A stretch of DNA of 64,000 nt from Alphaproteobacteria bacterium PA2 (GTDB lineage: Bacteria > Pseudomonadota > Alphaproteobacteria > Caulobacterales > Caulobacteraceae): positions 2,515,001-2,579,000 of the forward strand of contig NKIZ01000001.1 in the NCBI GenBank assembly GCA_002256425.1. The letters run 5' to 3'. How positions within the stretch are numbered: the stretch's first letter is position 1; each line of letters opens with the position of its first letter. The notes under the pieces are model-generated. The model searched no databases, was not told where the DNA came from, and worked only from the letters and a program-made list of their open reading frames with translations. Positions 55,140-63,715 of the stretch are shown here, piece after piece. The translations under genes were made by a program, and so were the position numbers.

Positions 55140-56806
55140 CCGATATAGATCCAGTTGCCGGTCAGACTGGTCAGCTGCACGCCGACCAGGATCACCTGAT
55201 CGCCATTGCCCATGTCGACAATGGTGTCAGCGCCTGACTGTCTGAGGGTATAGGCCGTGCCTGGATCCAGCAGGACCCGGTCGCCTTCAGCCAGGGAAAA
55301 GTCCACGACCCGGTCTATGCCGGCGCCGGATGAACTGTGGAAGATGTCGGCGCCCGGACCGCCGCTGACGGCGTCGCCGCCCCGGTCTCCGGACAGCCAG
55401 TCATTGCCGGCCCCGCCGATCACCCAGTCATCTGCCTGACCGCCCCGGATGGTGTCATTGCCGTCATCGCCATAGCAGGTGTCATCGCCGAGATTGCCGT
55501 AGACAATGTCGTTCCCGGCCTCGCCATAGAGGACGTCATTATCCTTGCCGCCCACCACCCAGTCGGCGCCCGCGCCGCCCCGGGCTGTGTCGTTGCCCAT
55601 ATTGCCGTTGATGTCGTCAAAGCCGGTCCCGCCGGACAGGCTGTCATTGCCGTCGTCGCCCCGCAGGTAGTTGCTGCCGGAGGGGTCTGTGATGGTGTCG
55701 TTTCCGGCGCCGCCGAAAATGGAATTGTCAGCGGCGTTACTGGTGATCGAGTCCGCCCCCGATCCTGCCTTCACCGTCTCGATCGTGGTGTTGGCCATGA
55801 TGAAGACGTTGTTTTTCCACTCGTAAACCTTGCTGGCGTCAGAAAAGAGACTGGCAATGTACGAGCCCGAATAGGTGGGAAACTGCGCCTGCCAATAGGC
55901 GATCTGATCGGAAATCTTGAAGTAGTCGACACTGGACCAGGTCCCGGGCGTCAGGTTCAGGATCGAAGCGCGGGTATGGGTGGACAGGTCGATCGTATCC
56001 ATGCCCGAGGGATCATAGATGGTCTCGAAGGTCGGGGAACTCTGGTTGAAGGTATAGGTGTCTGCGCCGGCCCCAGCCAGGGTCTCAGCCCCATAGATCT
56101 GCTGGGCGACCTGGATGTCGAAGGACATGGGGGTTGTCGGATTGACCCAGGGGCGAAGGCCGTAGAGCAGATTGTCCGCCCGCCGTTCGAAGGAGACCAC
56201 GTACTCATCAATGTCCGTATAGGACATGATCGAATACCGCTTGTTGTCCCACTCAGCCGGAAGGGGATTTGACCCTTCAAAGGGATGGTTCAGGCCAATG
56301 GCATGCCCAAGCTCGTGCACCAGGGCGATATAGTTGTAGGTCCCCGCCGTGAAACTTTCCGACACATGCTCGGCATTGATCCAGATGTCATAGAGCCGGC
56401 CAAAATTGGTGACAAAGCTGTTCTCGAGGAAGGCCTTGGTGAAGGACGGATTGCTGGTGATGTAGTTCTCGAGATTTCCGGTCGAGGCATAGCCCCAGAT
56501 ATTGTTCAGGTCCGTGTCATTGCTGAAGGCGACACGGATGGTCGTCTGCTGGGTCGCCGGATTGGTGTGTGTGAAGTTGGGTCTGATGACCTTGTCCCAG
56601 GCGGCCATGGCCTGATCCAGGGCCAGCGACTGGCCTGCATTCAGACCTGTCCAGACATTGGGATCAAACGGTTCGTTGTTGGTGGCGGAATATCCATCCC
56701 AGGTCTGGCCGACCTGTGGAGCGCCATAGGTGTAGTAACCGGCAGGCACATAATTGCCGCGATAGTGAAGCGCCGCGAAGATCTGGGCCGCTGTCAGGTC
56801 CGCCAT
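55136..56806 (-). CDS. Serralysin-like RTX zinc metalloprotease
   Basis: A 556-aa secreted protease. Zinc site LVHELGHAIGLNHPF (HExxHxxGxxH) and Met-turn YSIMSYTDID place it in the serralysin/M10 group. The C-terminal third has at least seven RTX nonapeptide-like units (GGAGNDTI, LRGDDGNDS, LYGEAGNDI and others) that bind calcium. It ends in a hydrophobic C-terminal segment like type I secretion signals. No N-terminal signal peptide and no ABC/MFP/TolC export genes nearby, so export must rely on a distant type I system. Confidence 0.93.
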   Translation of the reverse strand: MADLTAAQIFAALHYRGNYVPAGYYTYGAPQVGQTWDGYSATNNEPFDPNVWTGLNAGQSLALDQAMAAWDKVIRPNFTHTNPATQQTTIRVAFSNDTDLNNIWGYASTGNLENYITSNPSFTKAFLENSFVTNFGRLYDIWINAEHVSESFTAGTYNYIALVHELGHAIGLNHPFEGSNPLPAEWDNKRYSIMSYTDIDEYVVSFERRADNLLYGLRPWVNPTTPMSFDIQVAQQIYGAETLAGAGADTYTFNQSSPTFETIYDPSGMDTIDLSTHTRASILNLTPGTWSSVDYFKISDQIAYWQAQFPTYSGSYIASLFSDASKVYEWKNNVFIMANTTIETVKAGSGADSITSNAADNSIFGGAGNDTITDPSGSNYLRGDDGNDSLSGGTGFDDINGNMGNDTARGGAGADWVVGGKDNDVLYGEAGNDIVYGNLGDDTCYGDDGNDTIRGGQADDWVIGGAGNDWLSGDRGGDAVSGGPGADIFHSSSGAGIDRVVDFSLAEGDRVLLDPGTAYTLRQSGADTIVDMGNGDQVILVGVQLTSLTGNWIYIG

Positions 56807-56890
56807 GAGCTCAGGTCATCCGGGTTACGCAGATCCGATTTGCAACCTAAGGCCTTTTGCCAGGCGATCTCAAGGCCTGGCGGTCTGGAC

Positions 56891-57739
56891 CTAGTTGTCC
56901 TTGTCGTTCCGGGCTTCCGACAGGACCCTCAGCATTTCGGTCGAGAACATTGACCCGGTCAGTCGGCCGGTGTTCGAGCCGCCTCCCCCACCGCCCAAGG
57001 TGTCAGCATCCTGGGAGCCCCGCAGGATGAGATCCACCAGTTGGTCCTGTTCGCGCTTGCGCTCAGCCTGACGGGCCGAAGCGTACTGGATGAAGCCCGA
57101 GTCCTGGACTGGCCCCGTCCCGGAGGTTTGCGTCTCGCCGCTGCCGCCGGCGCGGGTGAGATTGGCATAGACCTCGCTGACAGTGGCCGGGCGACCGTCG
57201 CGGTAGAAGATCGAGCGGTTTGAGGCCGCGGCGTCCGGAAACAGGCTCGCCGCCGAGGCGCCTGGACGGGTCTGGACGGCTTCAATGAGCCGGGCAGATC
57301 CCTGGGGACCCAGGAAGTGCGCAGCATAGAGCTCGCCCCCTGTCGGCGCCCTGCCCGTCCGGCCACGCAGATATGAGGCATGGTCAGAAGCCAGCTCGCC
57401 CGCCATGAGGGATGAGGCATGGGGGTCCAGCTTCAGGTCCATGACGGCCTTGCGCGCCTCCGCGCCATCGACATGGAAACGGCCGTCAGATCCCTTGGTG
57501 ATCAGCTCGGCATAGCGGCCATAGCCGTATTTGGACCCATGCTGTTTCAGGGTGGAGAGCCAGGTCTGGTCGACGAACTGGAACAGGCCCGCGGCCGAAG
57601 AGGTGGCCGCCTTGGCCCGGGGATTGAAGCTGCTCTCCCGGTTGGCGGTCTTCATGAGGAATGTAAAGTCGACGCCCGTCGCGGTCGACGCACGCTGGAT
57701 GGCCGCCTCTACGACCCCTCGCAAACCTTGAATAGCCAT
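56891..57739 (-). CDS. Lytic transglycosylase-fold protein
   Basis: A 282-aa protein with an SLT-like domain. The catalytic Glu is residue 35 in KTANRESSFNP, and AAGLFQFVDQTWL and GELYAAHFLGP continue the fold. It should cleave peptidoglycan glycan strands. No signal peptide is apparent, so it may be exported with a machine such as the flagellum or by another route. The C-terminal third is disordered and Gly-rich. It is divergent from the TonB-like gene, with a CtrA-like box between. Confidence 0.85.
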   Translation of the reverse strand: MAIQGLRGVVEAAIQRASTATGVDFTFLMKTANRESSFNPRAKAATSSAAGLFQFVDQTWLSTLKQHGSKYGYGRYAELITKGSDGRFHVDGAEARKAVMDLKLDPHASSLMAGELASDHASYLRGRTGRAPTGGELYAAHFLGPQGSARLIEAVQTRPGASAASLFPDAAASNRSIFYRDGRPATVSEVYANLTRAGGSGETQTSGTGPVQDSGFIQYASARQAERKREQDQLVDLILRGSQDADTLGGGGGGSNTGRLTGSMFSTEMLRVLSEARNDKDN

Positions 57740-57752
57740 GGCCTGTCTGTGC

Positions 57753-57772
57753 CGCAGTTATGGTTAACGACG
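57753..57772. promoter_or_regulatory. CtrA-like box between divergent lytic transglycosylase and TonB-like genes
   Basis: The sequence TTAACGACGCGCTAACCAT has TTAA, seven bases, then CTAAC. This is one mismatch from the TTAA-N7-TTAA CtrA consensus and carries a TAACCAT tail. It lies within 35 nt of the lytic transglycosylase start. Confidence 0.4.
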
Positions 57773-57891
57773 CGCTAACCATGATTTGAAACCGACCACC
57801 TTCCCCTACGTCAACATTCGGCCGCAATCAGGGCGCGCACTTGCCTGCAGGCGCCCCATCAGAGGCGCCGCCAACAGGAAGGAATGATCAG

Positions 57892-58578
57892 ATGATTGCG
57901 CGAATTCCAGCCTTTCCGGGCCTGCCCCAGCCCCGGGCCAACGCCTCCCGCCTCACGACGCCTGTCGTTCTTGGGGTTTCGGTGGCGCTCCACTTGGCCC
58001 TGTTCGGCTATCTGGCGGTCCAGAGGTTCACCGCGCCGGCCGCCGAGGAAGACGCCCAGGCGACACCGGAAACCACCATCACCCTCTGGAACCCCCCGAA
58101 GGCTGAGGCGCAGACGACAAAGCCCCCACCGATCCATACGCCCGTCATCTCCGACAGGGCGCCGCCGGTGACCACGCCCATAAAGGCTGACCCGCAAACC
58201 CATACCATCACGCCAGCGGGGCCCATCGAGACCCTGACAACCTCCGGGACGCTCACCACCGCCCCGCCTGACCCCGATCCGGTAATCACCTCGCCATCCT
58301 GGATCCGCAAGCCCGGCGCGAAGGAGTTCGCCCGCTTCTATCCGGACCGGGCCCTGCGCATGGAAAAGGCCGGGTCCGCAGTACTGGCCTGCCGGGTCAC
58401 CGGCGCTGGCGCCGTAGTCGGATGTCAGGTGGCGTCAGAAACCCCGACTTCCTACGGTTTCGGAGAGGCGGCCCTGAAGCTCGCCCCCTACTTCCAACTC
58501 TCGCCGCCCACGCGGGACGGTCGCCCCATCGAGGGCGCCGGCATCCAGATCCCGATCCGCTTCAGTCTGGGAGGATAG
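57892..58578 (+). CDS. TonB-family energy transducer
   Basis: A 228-aa TonB-like protein. One N-terminal membrane segment (TPVVLGVSVALHLALFGYLAV) has the SVALHL-type His motif of TonB. A Pro/Thr-rich periplasmic spacer and a C-terminal domain follow (ARFYPDRALRMEKAGSAVLA, CRVTGAGAVVGCQVASETPT). It would carry proton-motive energy to outer-membrane receptors. No exbB/exbD beside it. The start at 57892 follows AGGAAGGA; an upstream TTG at 57841 is less likely. Confidence 0.85.
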   Translation: MIARIPAFPGLPQPRANASRLTTPVVLGVSVALHLALFGYLAVQRFTAPAAEEDAQATPETTITLWNPPKAEAQTTKPPPIHTPVISDRAPPVTTPIKADPQTHTITPAGPIETLTTSGTLTTAPPDPDPVITSPSWIRKPGAKEFARFYPDRALRMEKAGSAVLACRVTGAGAVVGCQVASETPTSYGFGEAALKLAPYFQLSPPTRDGRPIEGAGIQIPIRFSLGG

Positions 58579-58598
58579 GCCGCACCGACAGGCCCCCG

Positions 58599-59768
58599 TC
58601 AGTAGCTCTTCGCCAGGCCCAGAACGCGCTCAGCGATGAAGTTGAAGACCATTTCGCGGCTGATGGGGGCGATGCGGGCGATCATGGCTTCGCGGAAATA
58701 GCGCTCCACGTCGTATTCCTTGGCATAGCCCATGCCGCCGTGGGTCAGTATGGCGGTCTCGCAGGCGTTGAAGCCGGCTTCCGCCCCCAGATACTTGGCG
58801 CCATTGGCCTCGGCGCCGCACTCCTTGCCCGCATCGAACAGGGCGGCGGCCTTGAAGGCCAGAAGGTTGGCGGCTTCCAGCTCGATCCAGGCCTTGGCCA
58901 GGGGATGGGCTATGCCCTGGTTCTGGCCGATGGGCCGACCGAAGATCACCCGTTCCTTGGCGTAGTTGGCGGCCCTGGCCAGGGCGGCGCGGCCCAGGCC
59001 CACGGCCTCGGCGGCGAACAGCACCCGCTCGGGATTGAGACCGTCCAGCAGGTAATAGAAACCACGGCCCTCCTCGCCGATCAGATCCTCGGCGGGAACC
59101 TCCAGATTGTCGATAAAGACGCTGTTGGACTCGATGGCCTTGCGGCCCATCTTCGGAATGACCGTGGCGCTGATCCTGCTGCGGTCAAAGTCTGTGTAGA
59201 ACAGGCTGAGGCCCTGGGTCGGCTTGGCGCATTCTTCTTTGGGCGTGGTCCGGGCGATGATCAGGATCTTGTTGGCGCGCTGGGCCATGGTGGTCCAGAC
59301 CTTGCGGCCCGAGATCACATAGCCGCCGTGTGTGCGGACGGCCCGGGTGGTCAGGCTGGTGGTGTCGAGGCCTGAGTCCGGCTCGGTAATGCCGATGCAG
59401 ATCTTGTCCTCGCCGGAAATGATCCGCGGAATGGCCTTCTTCTTCAGGGCCTCGGAGCCATATTTTGCCACAGGCATAGGCCCGAAAATGTTCAGGTGCA
59501 TGGCGCTGGCGCCTGTAAAGCCCGCGCCCGACTGGGCCACAGCTTGCATCATGATCGAGGCCTCGGTCAGGCCAAGCCCCGCGCCGCCAAGGTCCTGGGG
59601 CATGACCGTCCCGAACCAGCCGCCTTCGGCCATGGCCGCGATGAAGGCTTCAGGGAATTCCCCGGTCTCGTCGGTCCTGCGCCAGTAGTCGGCGTCGAAC
59701 CGGGCGCAGACCCGGGTGACGCTCTCGCGGATGGCTTCCTGTTCGTCCGTGAAATCGAAGGCGGACAT
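58599..59768 (-). CDS. Acyl-CoA dehydrogenase family protein
   Basis: A 389-aa FAD enzyme of the acyl-CoA dehydrogenase family, paralogous to that at 14543. Motifs: IGITEPDSGLDTTSLTTRA, ISGRKVWTTMAQRA and a C-terminal ILTHGGMGYAKEYDVERYFR. It desaturates an acyl-CoA. It lies 14 nt downstream of the amine-oxidase-type flavoprotein and may be the last gene of the five-gene minus-strand unit starting at 63371. Convergent with the TonB-like gene. Confidence 0.92.
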   Translation of the reverse strand: MSAFDFTDEQEAIRESVTRVCARFDADYWRRTDETGEFPEAFIAAMAEGGWFGTVMPQDLGGAGLGLTEASIMMQAVAQSGAGFTGASAMHLNIFGPMPVAKYGSEALKKKAIPRIISGEDKICIGITEPDSGLDTTSLTTRAVRTHGGYVISGRKVWTTMAQRANKILIIARTTPKEECAKPTQGLSLFYTDFDRSRISATVIPKMGRKAIESNSVFIDNLEVPAEDLIGEEGRGFYYLLDGLNPERVLFAAEAVGLGRAALARAANYAKERVIFGRPIGQNQGIAHPLAKAWIELEAANLLAFKAAALFDAGKECGAEANGAKYLGAEAGFNACETAILTHGGMGYAKEYDVERYFREAMIARIAPISREMVFNFIAERVLGLAKSY

Positions 59769-59782
59769 GTCTGCTCCAGAAC

Positions 59783-60799
59783 TTAAACAAACCGCATGGG
59801 GTCCAGGCGGGCGGCATATGGTCCCGCCTCACCCTCCGTCAGGCAAGCGGTGATGATCTGCGCCGCCATGGGCGCCAGGAGCCAGCCATTGCGCCGGGCG
59901 CCCACCGCCAGGAAGACATTCGGGTCCGCCGTGCAGCCGATCATGGGCAGGCCGTCGGGCGTAGCCGCCCTCACCCCGACCTGGGTCTCGAAGTTCGTTT
60001 CGAGGTCGGGGAAGGCATCCCGGGCGACGGCCTCAAGGCGCATTCTGGCATCCTCCGTCGGCGCCAGATCATCAACCCCGGGCTCCATGGTTGCGCCCAC
60101 GGCAAACCCTCCGGAGCCGCCGACGCAATAGCCGTTGGGCAGGCGCAGCACGCCGTCGAAGCCTGATGCCCCAGCACGCAGGATCTGCCCCTTGATCGGC
60201 GTCAGGACTTTCAGCAGCGGCGCGACTGACGTCAGGCCCTGTGCGGCGCCGGTTGCTATGACCAGTCTGTCAGCGCCTTCCAGCCCGGCGGCCGATTGCC
60301 TGCGAAACACGACGCCGGCTTCCGTCGCCGACTTCCTCAGGGCGGCGAGCGCCGCCGCGGCGTCCAGCCGCCAGTCCTCAAGGGTCAGCAGACCTTCCAT
60401 CAAGGCCGGAGCGAGACCCGTCGCAGCGGCTTCCAGATCCGACCTCGCCAGTTCCTGTGCGGTCAGGCCGAGCTTTGCAAATCCTGCAGCGACCGCGCCC
60501 AGAAAATCGCCATCGCCGACGGCCATGGCCCCGCCAAGGTCCAGCTTGACGCCCACCTCCCTGGCGAGCTTCGGCCAAAGGTCACGCGCCGCCAGAAGCA
60601 GGGGAAAGTGCCCGGCGGCGACCGGATCCAGGAGGGTCTCGAAGACCGGCGCCAGCATGCCGGCGGCGACGCTGGAGGCGTTGGTCTCGGAAGGGTCGAA
60701 GACCGAAACCGTAAAGCCTGCCCGGGCCAGGCTCCCGGCGATGGTCAGACCAAAGGCTCCGGCGCCGGCGACCGTGATTCGGGTCCTGGCCCTATCCAT
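59783..60799 (-). CDS. FAD-dependent amino-acid/glycine oxidase-like protein (DAO family)
   Basis: A 338-aa flavoprotein of the D-amino-acid oxidase/ThiO family. The FAD-binding motif is VAGAGAFGLTIAGSLARAG; VRAATPDGLPMIG and VGARRNGWLLAPMAAQ are C-terminal hallmarks. It probably oxidises a glycine-like amine. No thiazole synthesis genes are adjacent, so thiO is not assigned. 34 nt after the ABC permease and 14 nt before the acyl-CoA dehydrogenase. Confidence 0.87.
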   Translation of the reverse strand: MDRARTRITVAGAGAFGLTIAGSLARAGFTVSVFDPSETNASSVAAGMLAPVFETLLDPVAAGHFPLLLAARDLWPKLAREVGVKLDLGGAMAVGDGDFLGAVAAGFAKLGLTAQELARSDLEAAATGLAPALMEGLLTLEDWRLDAAAALAALRKSATEAGVVFRRQSAAGLEGADRLVIATGAAQGLTSVAPLLKVLTPIKGQILRAGASGFDGVLRLPNGYCVGGSGGFAVGATMEPGVDDLAPTEDARMRLEAVARDAFPDLETNFETQVGVRAATPDGLPMIGCTADPNVFLAVGARRNGWLLAPMAAQIITACLTEGEAGPYAARLDPMRFV

Positions 60800-60833
60800 C
60801 TGAATTTACCTGGAAAACCACAGCCAACCTGAT

Positions 60834-61604
60834 CTAGCCCGCGAGGCGCTCTCCCCTCCGGTATCGCCGCAACCCCAGATGAAACAAGCCCAGGGCCGCA
60901 CCAGCGTAGCCGCCAGCCGCAAGGATCACCACCGCCAAGGCTTCCGGACCCGGGGAACGGATCAGACTGGCGGGGGTCAGCACGATGAAGCCCGCTGGCA
61001 GGAGGGTGAAGGCGATGACCTTGACCGCACCCTGGTAGATCGTTCCGGGATAGGTGGAGAACAGCAGGGTGAAGTCCATCAGCTCGCGGGAAAAGCTGCG
61101 GGCGCCGCTCGCCCAGAAGGCCAGGCTGGCGAAGGTGATGGAGGCCGACAGATAGACCACCCCGCCGACAAGCAGAGCGATCAGGGTCCAGGGCAGGTCT
61201 GCCAGGGACAGGCCGGAAAACCAGATCAGCAGGACCGCCCCGCCCGCCAGATCGCCCCAGGCGCCCGCCAGACTCTCCCGGGACAGCAATCGGCTGATCA
61301 GCCCTTTGGGCTGGGTCAGCAGGCCATCCAGCTCGCCATTCAGTATGGTCGCCGCCATGTCACGATAGCCGCCGGCGAAGACGCCCGTGACGCCGACAAG
61401 GGTCATCATCAGACCCATCAGCAGGGCCATGTCGGGCCTCGCCCAGCCGCCGACGCTGTGGAATCCGGCGAAGAACATCCACCACATGACCAGGAAGACC
61501 AGGTCATTGAGGACCATGCCGCCCACCTGCAGGGTGAAGGCGCCCCGATCACTGAGGGATGCGCGAATGGCCGCCCTGACCTGGGCGGCGTAGAGACCGA
61601 TCAT
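60834..61604 (-). CDS. ABC-2 type transporter permease, second subunit
   Basis: A 256-aa inner-membrane protein with six hydrophobic segments (for example LVFLVMWWMFFAGF and LIALLVGGVVYLSASITFAS). It contains ILNGELDGLLTQPKGLISR, a stretch shared with the ABC-2 permease encoded upstream. Such pairs form heterodimeric exporters. Its ATG overlaps the previous permease stop (ATGA). Transported substrate unknown. Confidence 0.88.
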   Translation of the reverse strand: MIGLYAAQVRAAIRASLSDRGAFTLQVGGMVLNDLVFLVMWWMFFAGFHSVGGWARPDMALLMGLMMTLVGVTGVFAGGYRDMAATILNGELDGLLTQPKGLISRLLSRESLAGAWGDLAGGAVLLIWFSGLSLADLPWTLIALLVGGVVYLSASITFASLAFWASGARSFSRELMDFTLLFSTYPGTIYQGAVKVIAFTLLPAGFIVLTPASLIRSPGPEALAVVILAAGGYAGAALGLFHLGLRRYRRGERLAG

Positions 61605-62389
61605 ACCCCGCCCTCCCGCAGCACCCTGGCTTCACCAGCGCTCCACAGGCCGGCGCAGGCCATGGTGAGCAGCCCGATCCAGACCCCCTGCCAGACCAGC
61701 CCCTGCAGGAAGCTGGGCAGTGAAGGTTCGAGCATCTGCCGCCCCGCCCAATAGAGATGGGCGGCGAAGGGCGTTCCCTGGCTGAAGTCCGACAGCCAGG
61801 CGGGATAGAGGGTGACCGGCGCAAACAGGCCGCCCAGCAGGAACATCAGCTTCTGGATGACCAGCTGGAAGGGCAGAACCCGTCGCGTCCAGAAGGCGGC
61901 GAGGCCCGCCAGGGCATAGAGCAAAAGGCCTACCGCCAGCCCGCCAAGCCCCAGGACAGCGAGAAAGGCGAACCCCTCAAGAGGCGGCCAGGTCCTGCCC
62001 GACACCGCCAGCATGGCAAGTCCCGTCAGCCCCAGGGCGCCCAGCCGCACGAGGGACCCGCCATAGGCCTGGGCCAGGGACAGGGGAAAATAGCCCTTGG
62101 GACGAAGGAGATGGGTTTCGAGACGACCGCTCCGGATCTCTCCCTCCAGAATGCTGTGGAAGGCCGGAATGGACAGGGTGATCCACTCGGTCGCCCCGAC
62201 ATAGAGGGCCAGGTCTCCGGGCAGGCGCACCGCCCCGACAACCTGATCTGCAGCGACCTTGTCCCAGAGGGCCGAGATCACGACCATGAGCAGGACAAAG
62301 TACAGGCAGCGTCCGGCCAGGATCTGCCACCCCGCCGCCGTCTGACGGGCGCCGAGGACCAGGGCCGCCAGGAGTGAGTCCAGATTCAA
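61601..62389 (-). CDS. ABC-2 type transporter permease, first subunit
   Basis: A 262-aa membrane protein with about six hydrophobic segments. ILEGEIRSGRLETHLLRPKG resembles the second permease's stretch. I chose TTG 62389, which has AAGGGG 6 nt upstream and begins 14 nt after the ATPase stop; ATG 62419 or 62428, overlapping the ATPase, are alternatives. The much longer open frame upstream is the ATPase gene read in another frame. Confidence 0.85.
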   Translation of the reverse strand: MNLDSLLAALVLGARQTAAGWQILAGRCLYFVLLMVVISALWDKVAADQVVGAVRLPGDLALYVGATEWITLSIPAFHSILEGEIRSGRLETHLLRPKGYFPLSLAQAYGGSLVRLGALGLTGLAMLAVSGRTWPPLEGFAFLAVLGLGGLAVGLLLYALAGLAAFWTRRVLPFQLVIQKLMFLLGGLFAPVTLYPAWLSDFSQGTPFAAHLYWAGRQMLEPSLPSFLQGLVWQGVWIGLLTMACAGLWSAGEARVLREGGV

Positions 62390-62402
62390 GACTGACCCCT
62401 TC

Positions 62403-63371
62403 TCAGCGGAGATCGGCATAGATGTCATGAATGACCTCCTCCATGGGCGGGTCTTCAATGGTGACGTCTTCGATGTCACCCGACGCCATGGCCAGGGCGA
62501 TGACCTGGGCCACCGGCGCCTTGGCGGTGTCCACTTCGAGGATCGTCGTGTGGGGGGCGGACGGCCGTCGGACGACGCCAGCAAGCTCGAGGCTCGGCAG
62601 GGCCCCGGCCGACTGGAAGGTGATGATCTTCCGGCCCAGGAACCGGCGGCGCAGCTGGTCGGTGGATTGGTCCACGACGATCCGCCCCTGATTGACCACG
62701 ATGACCCGCTCGCAGACCAGTTCGATGTCACGGGTGTCGTGACTGGTCAGCAGGACGGTCAGGCCCTTGGCCTGGGCCTGGTCCCGGATGAAGTCGCGGA
62801 TCGCCGCCTTGGCCGTGACATCCAGACCGATGGTCGGCTCATCCAGCAACAGCAGGCTGGGCCCATGCAGCAGGCTGGCGGTGATCTCGCACCGCATGCG
62901 TTGGCCAAGGGACATGCGGCTGACCGGCTGGCCGATGAAGTCGGCCAGATCAAACCGCTCGATCATCTCACCAAGACGGTGGTCGAACACCGTCTGGGGC
63001 TGGTCATAGATGCGCCGCAGCAGGTTGAAGCTGTCCCGGGCGGGCAGGTCGGCCCAGAGCTGGGATCTCTGCCCGAACACCACGCCGATCTGGTAGGCCA
63101 GCGCCTTGCGCGACCGCCAGGGAGTCAGGCCCAGAACCTCAGCCTCGCCCGCGCTGGGTTCCAGCACGCCGGTGAGCATTTTCAGGGTGGTGGACTTGCC
63201 TGCGCCATTGGGCCCGATGACGGCCACCTGCTCCCCGGCTTCAACCTCGAACGAGACCTCGCAGACGGCGTCCACCGCCACGGTCTGCGCCGAAAAGGCC
63301 CCGCGCCAACCCTTGGCGCGGCGAGCGTAGCTATAGGACTTGGAGAGGGATCTTACGGAGACGGCGGACAT
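62403..63371 (-). CDS. ABC exporter ATP-binding protein
   Basis: A 322-aa ATPase. Walker A GPNGAGKSTT, Q-loop region GVVFGQRSQLW, signature MSLGQRMRCE, Walker B LLLLDEPTIGLDV and H-loop LLTSHDTRDIE. The FGQRSQLWADLPARDSF stretch is typical of ATPases that serve paired ABC-2 permeases. It leads a unit with two permeases and perhaps the downstream flavoenzymes. It is divergent from the monooxygenase gene. Confidence 0.93.
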   Translation of the reverse strand: MSAVSVRSLSKSYSYARRAKGWRGAFSAQTVAVDAVCEVSFEVEAGEQVAVIGPNGAGKSTTLKMLTGVLEPSAGEAEVLGLTPWRSRKALAYQIGVVFGQRSQLWADLPARDSFNLLRRIYDQPQTVFDHRLGEMIERFDLADFIGQPVSRMSLGQRMRCEITASLLHGPSLLLLDEPTIGLDVTAKAAIRDFIRDQAQAKGLTVLLTSHDTRDIELVCERVIVVNQGRIVVDQSTDQLRRRFLGRKIITFQSAGALPSLELAGVVRRPSAPHTTILEVDTAKAPVAQVIALAMASGDIEDVTIEDPPMEEVIHDIYADLR

Positions 63372-63715
63372 TTTGAGGCTCGGAACTTTTCAGGGTCAGG
63401 ACGGGTAGAGACGGGCACGGCCAATTGCTCGGGCGATAAAGCCCGGCGCCTGCGCACATCATTACGGTCTGACCAAACATGGTTCTGTTGCCTGTCCGCC
63501 GCAGAAGAATTCCGCGGATATGGCCATGGCTAACCGCAATCCGGCGGATCGGCAAGGGTTCAGGGGAGATTTTTGCGCGTGACCATCAGTTAGCGCACGA
63601 ACAAACCCATCTGACCCCGCGTCCGGCAAATCTGCGGTTTGACCTTGATCAAGGAGCGGAAACGTAGAAACTCCACCTAGGTTATCATCGATAATAAAAA
63701 GACCGAGGAAGCGCC
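63372..63715. promoter_or_regulatory. Divergent intergenic region with a perfect operator-like palindrome
   Basis: 344 nt without a credible gene, between the ABC ATPase and the monooxygenase. A perfect inverted repeat TTATC-ATC-GATAA lies at 63682-63694, about 20 nt before the monooxygenase start, and CTTGATCAAG, a perfect palindrome, lies near 63645. Either could be a repressor site. TTGACC near 63640 could be a -35 element for the monooxygenase. Confidence 0.45.

Noticed and set aside
55300..55740. Tandem DNA repeats suggesting a satellite or CRISPR
   Set aside because: The repetition is at protein level: RTX nonapeptide units of the serralysin gene.
59783..60799. thiO of a thiamin operon
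   Set aside because: No thiS, thiG or thiE gene or TPP riboswitch is adjacent, so only the broader DAO family is claimed.
61601..62731. A 376-aa permease with a long N-terminal extension
   Set aside because: The extension overlaps the ABC ATPase gene in another frame and has no membrane-protein character; the real start is near 62389-62428.
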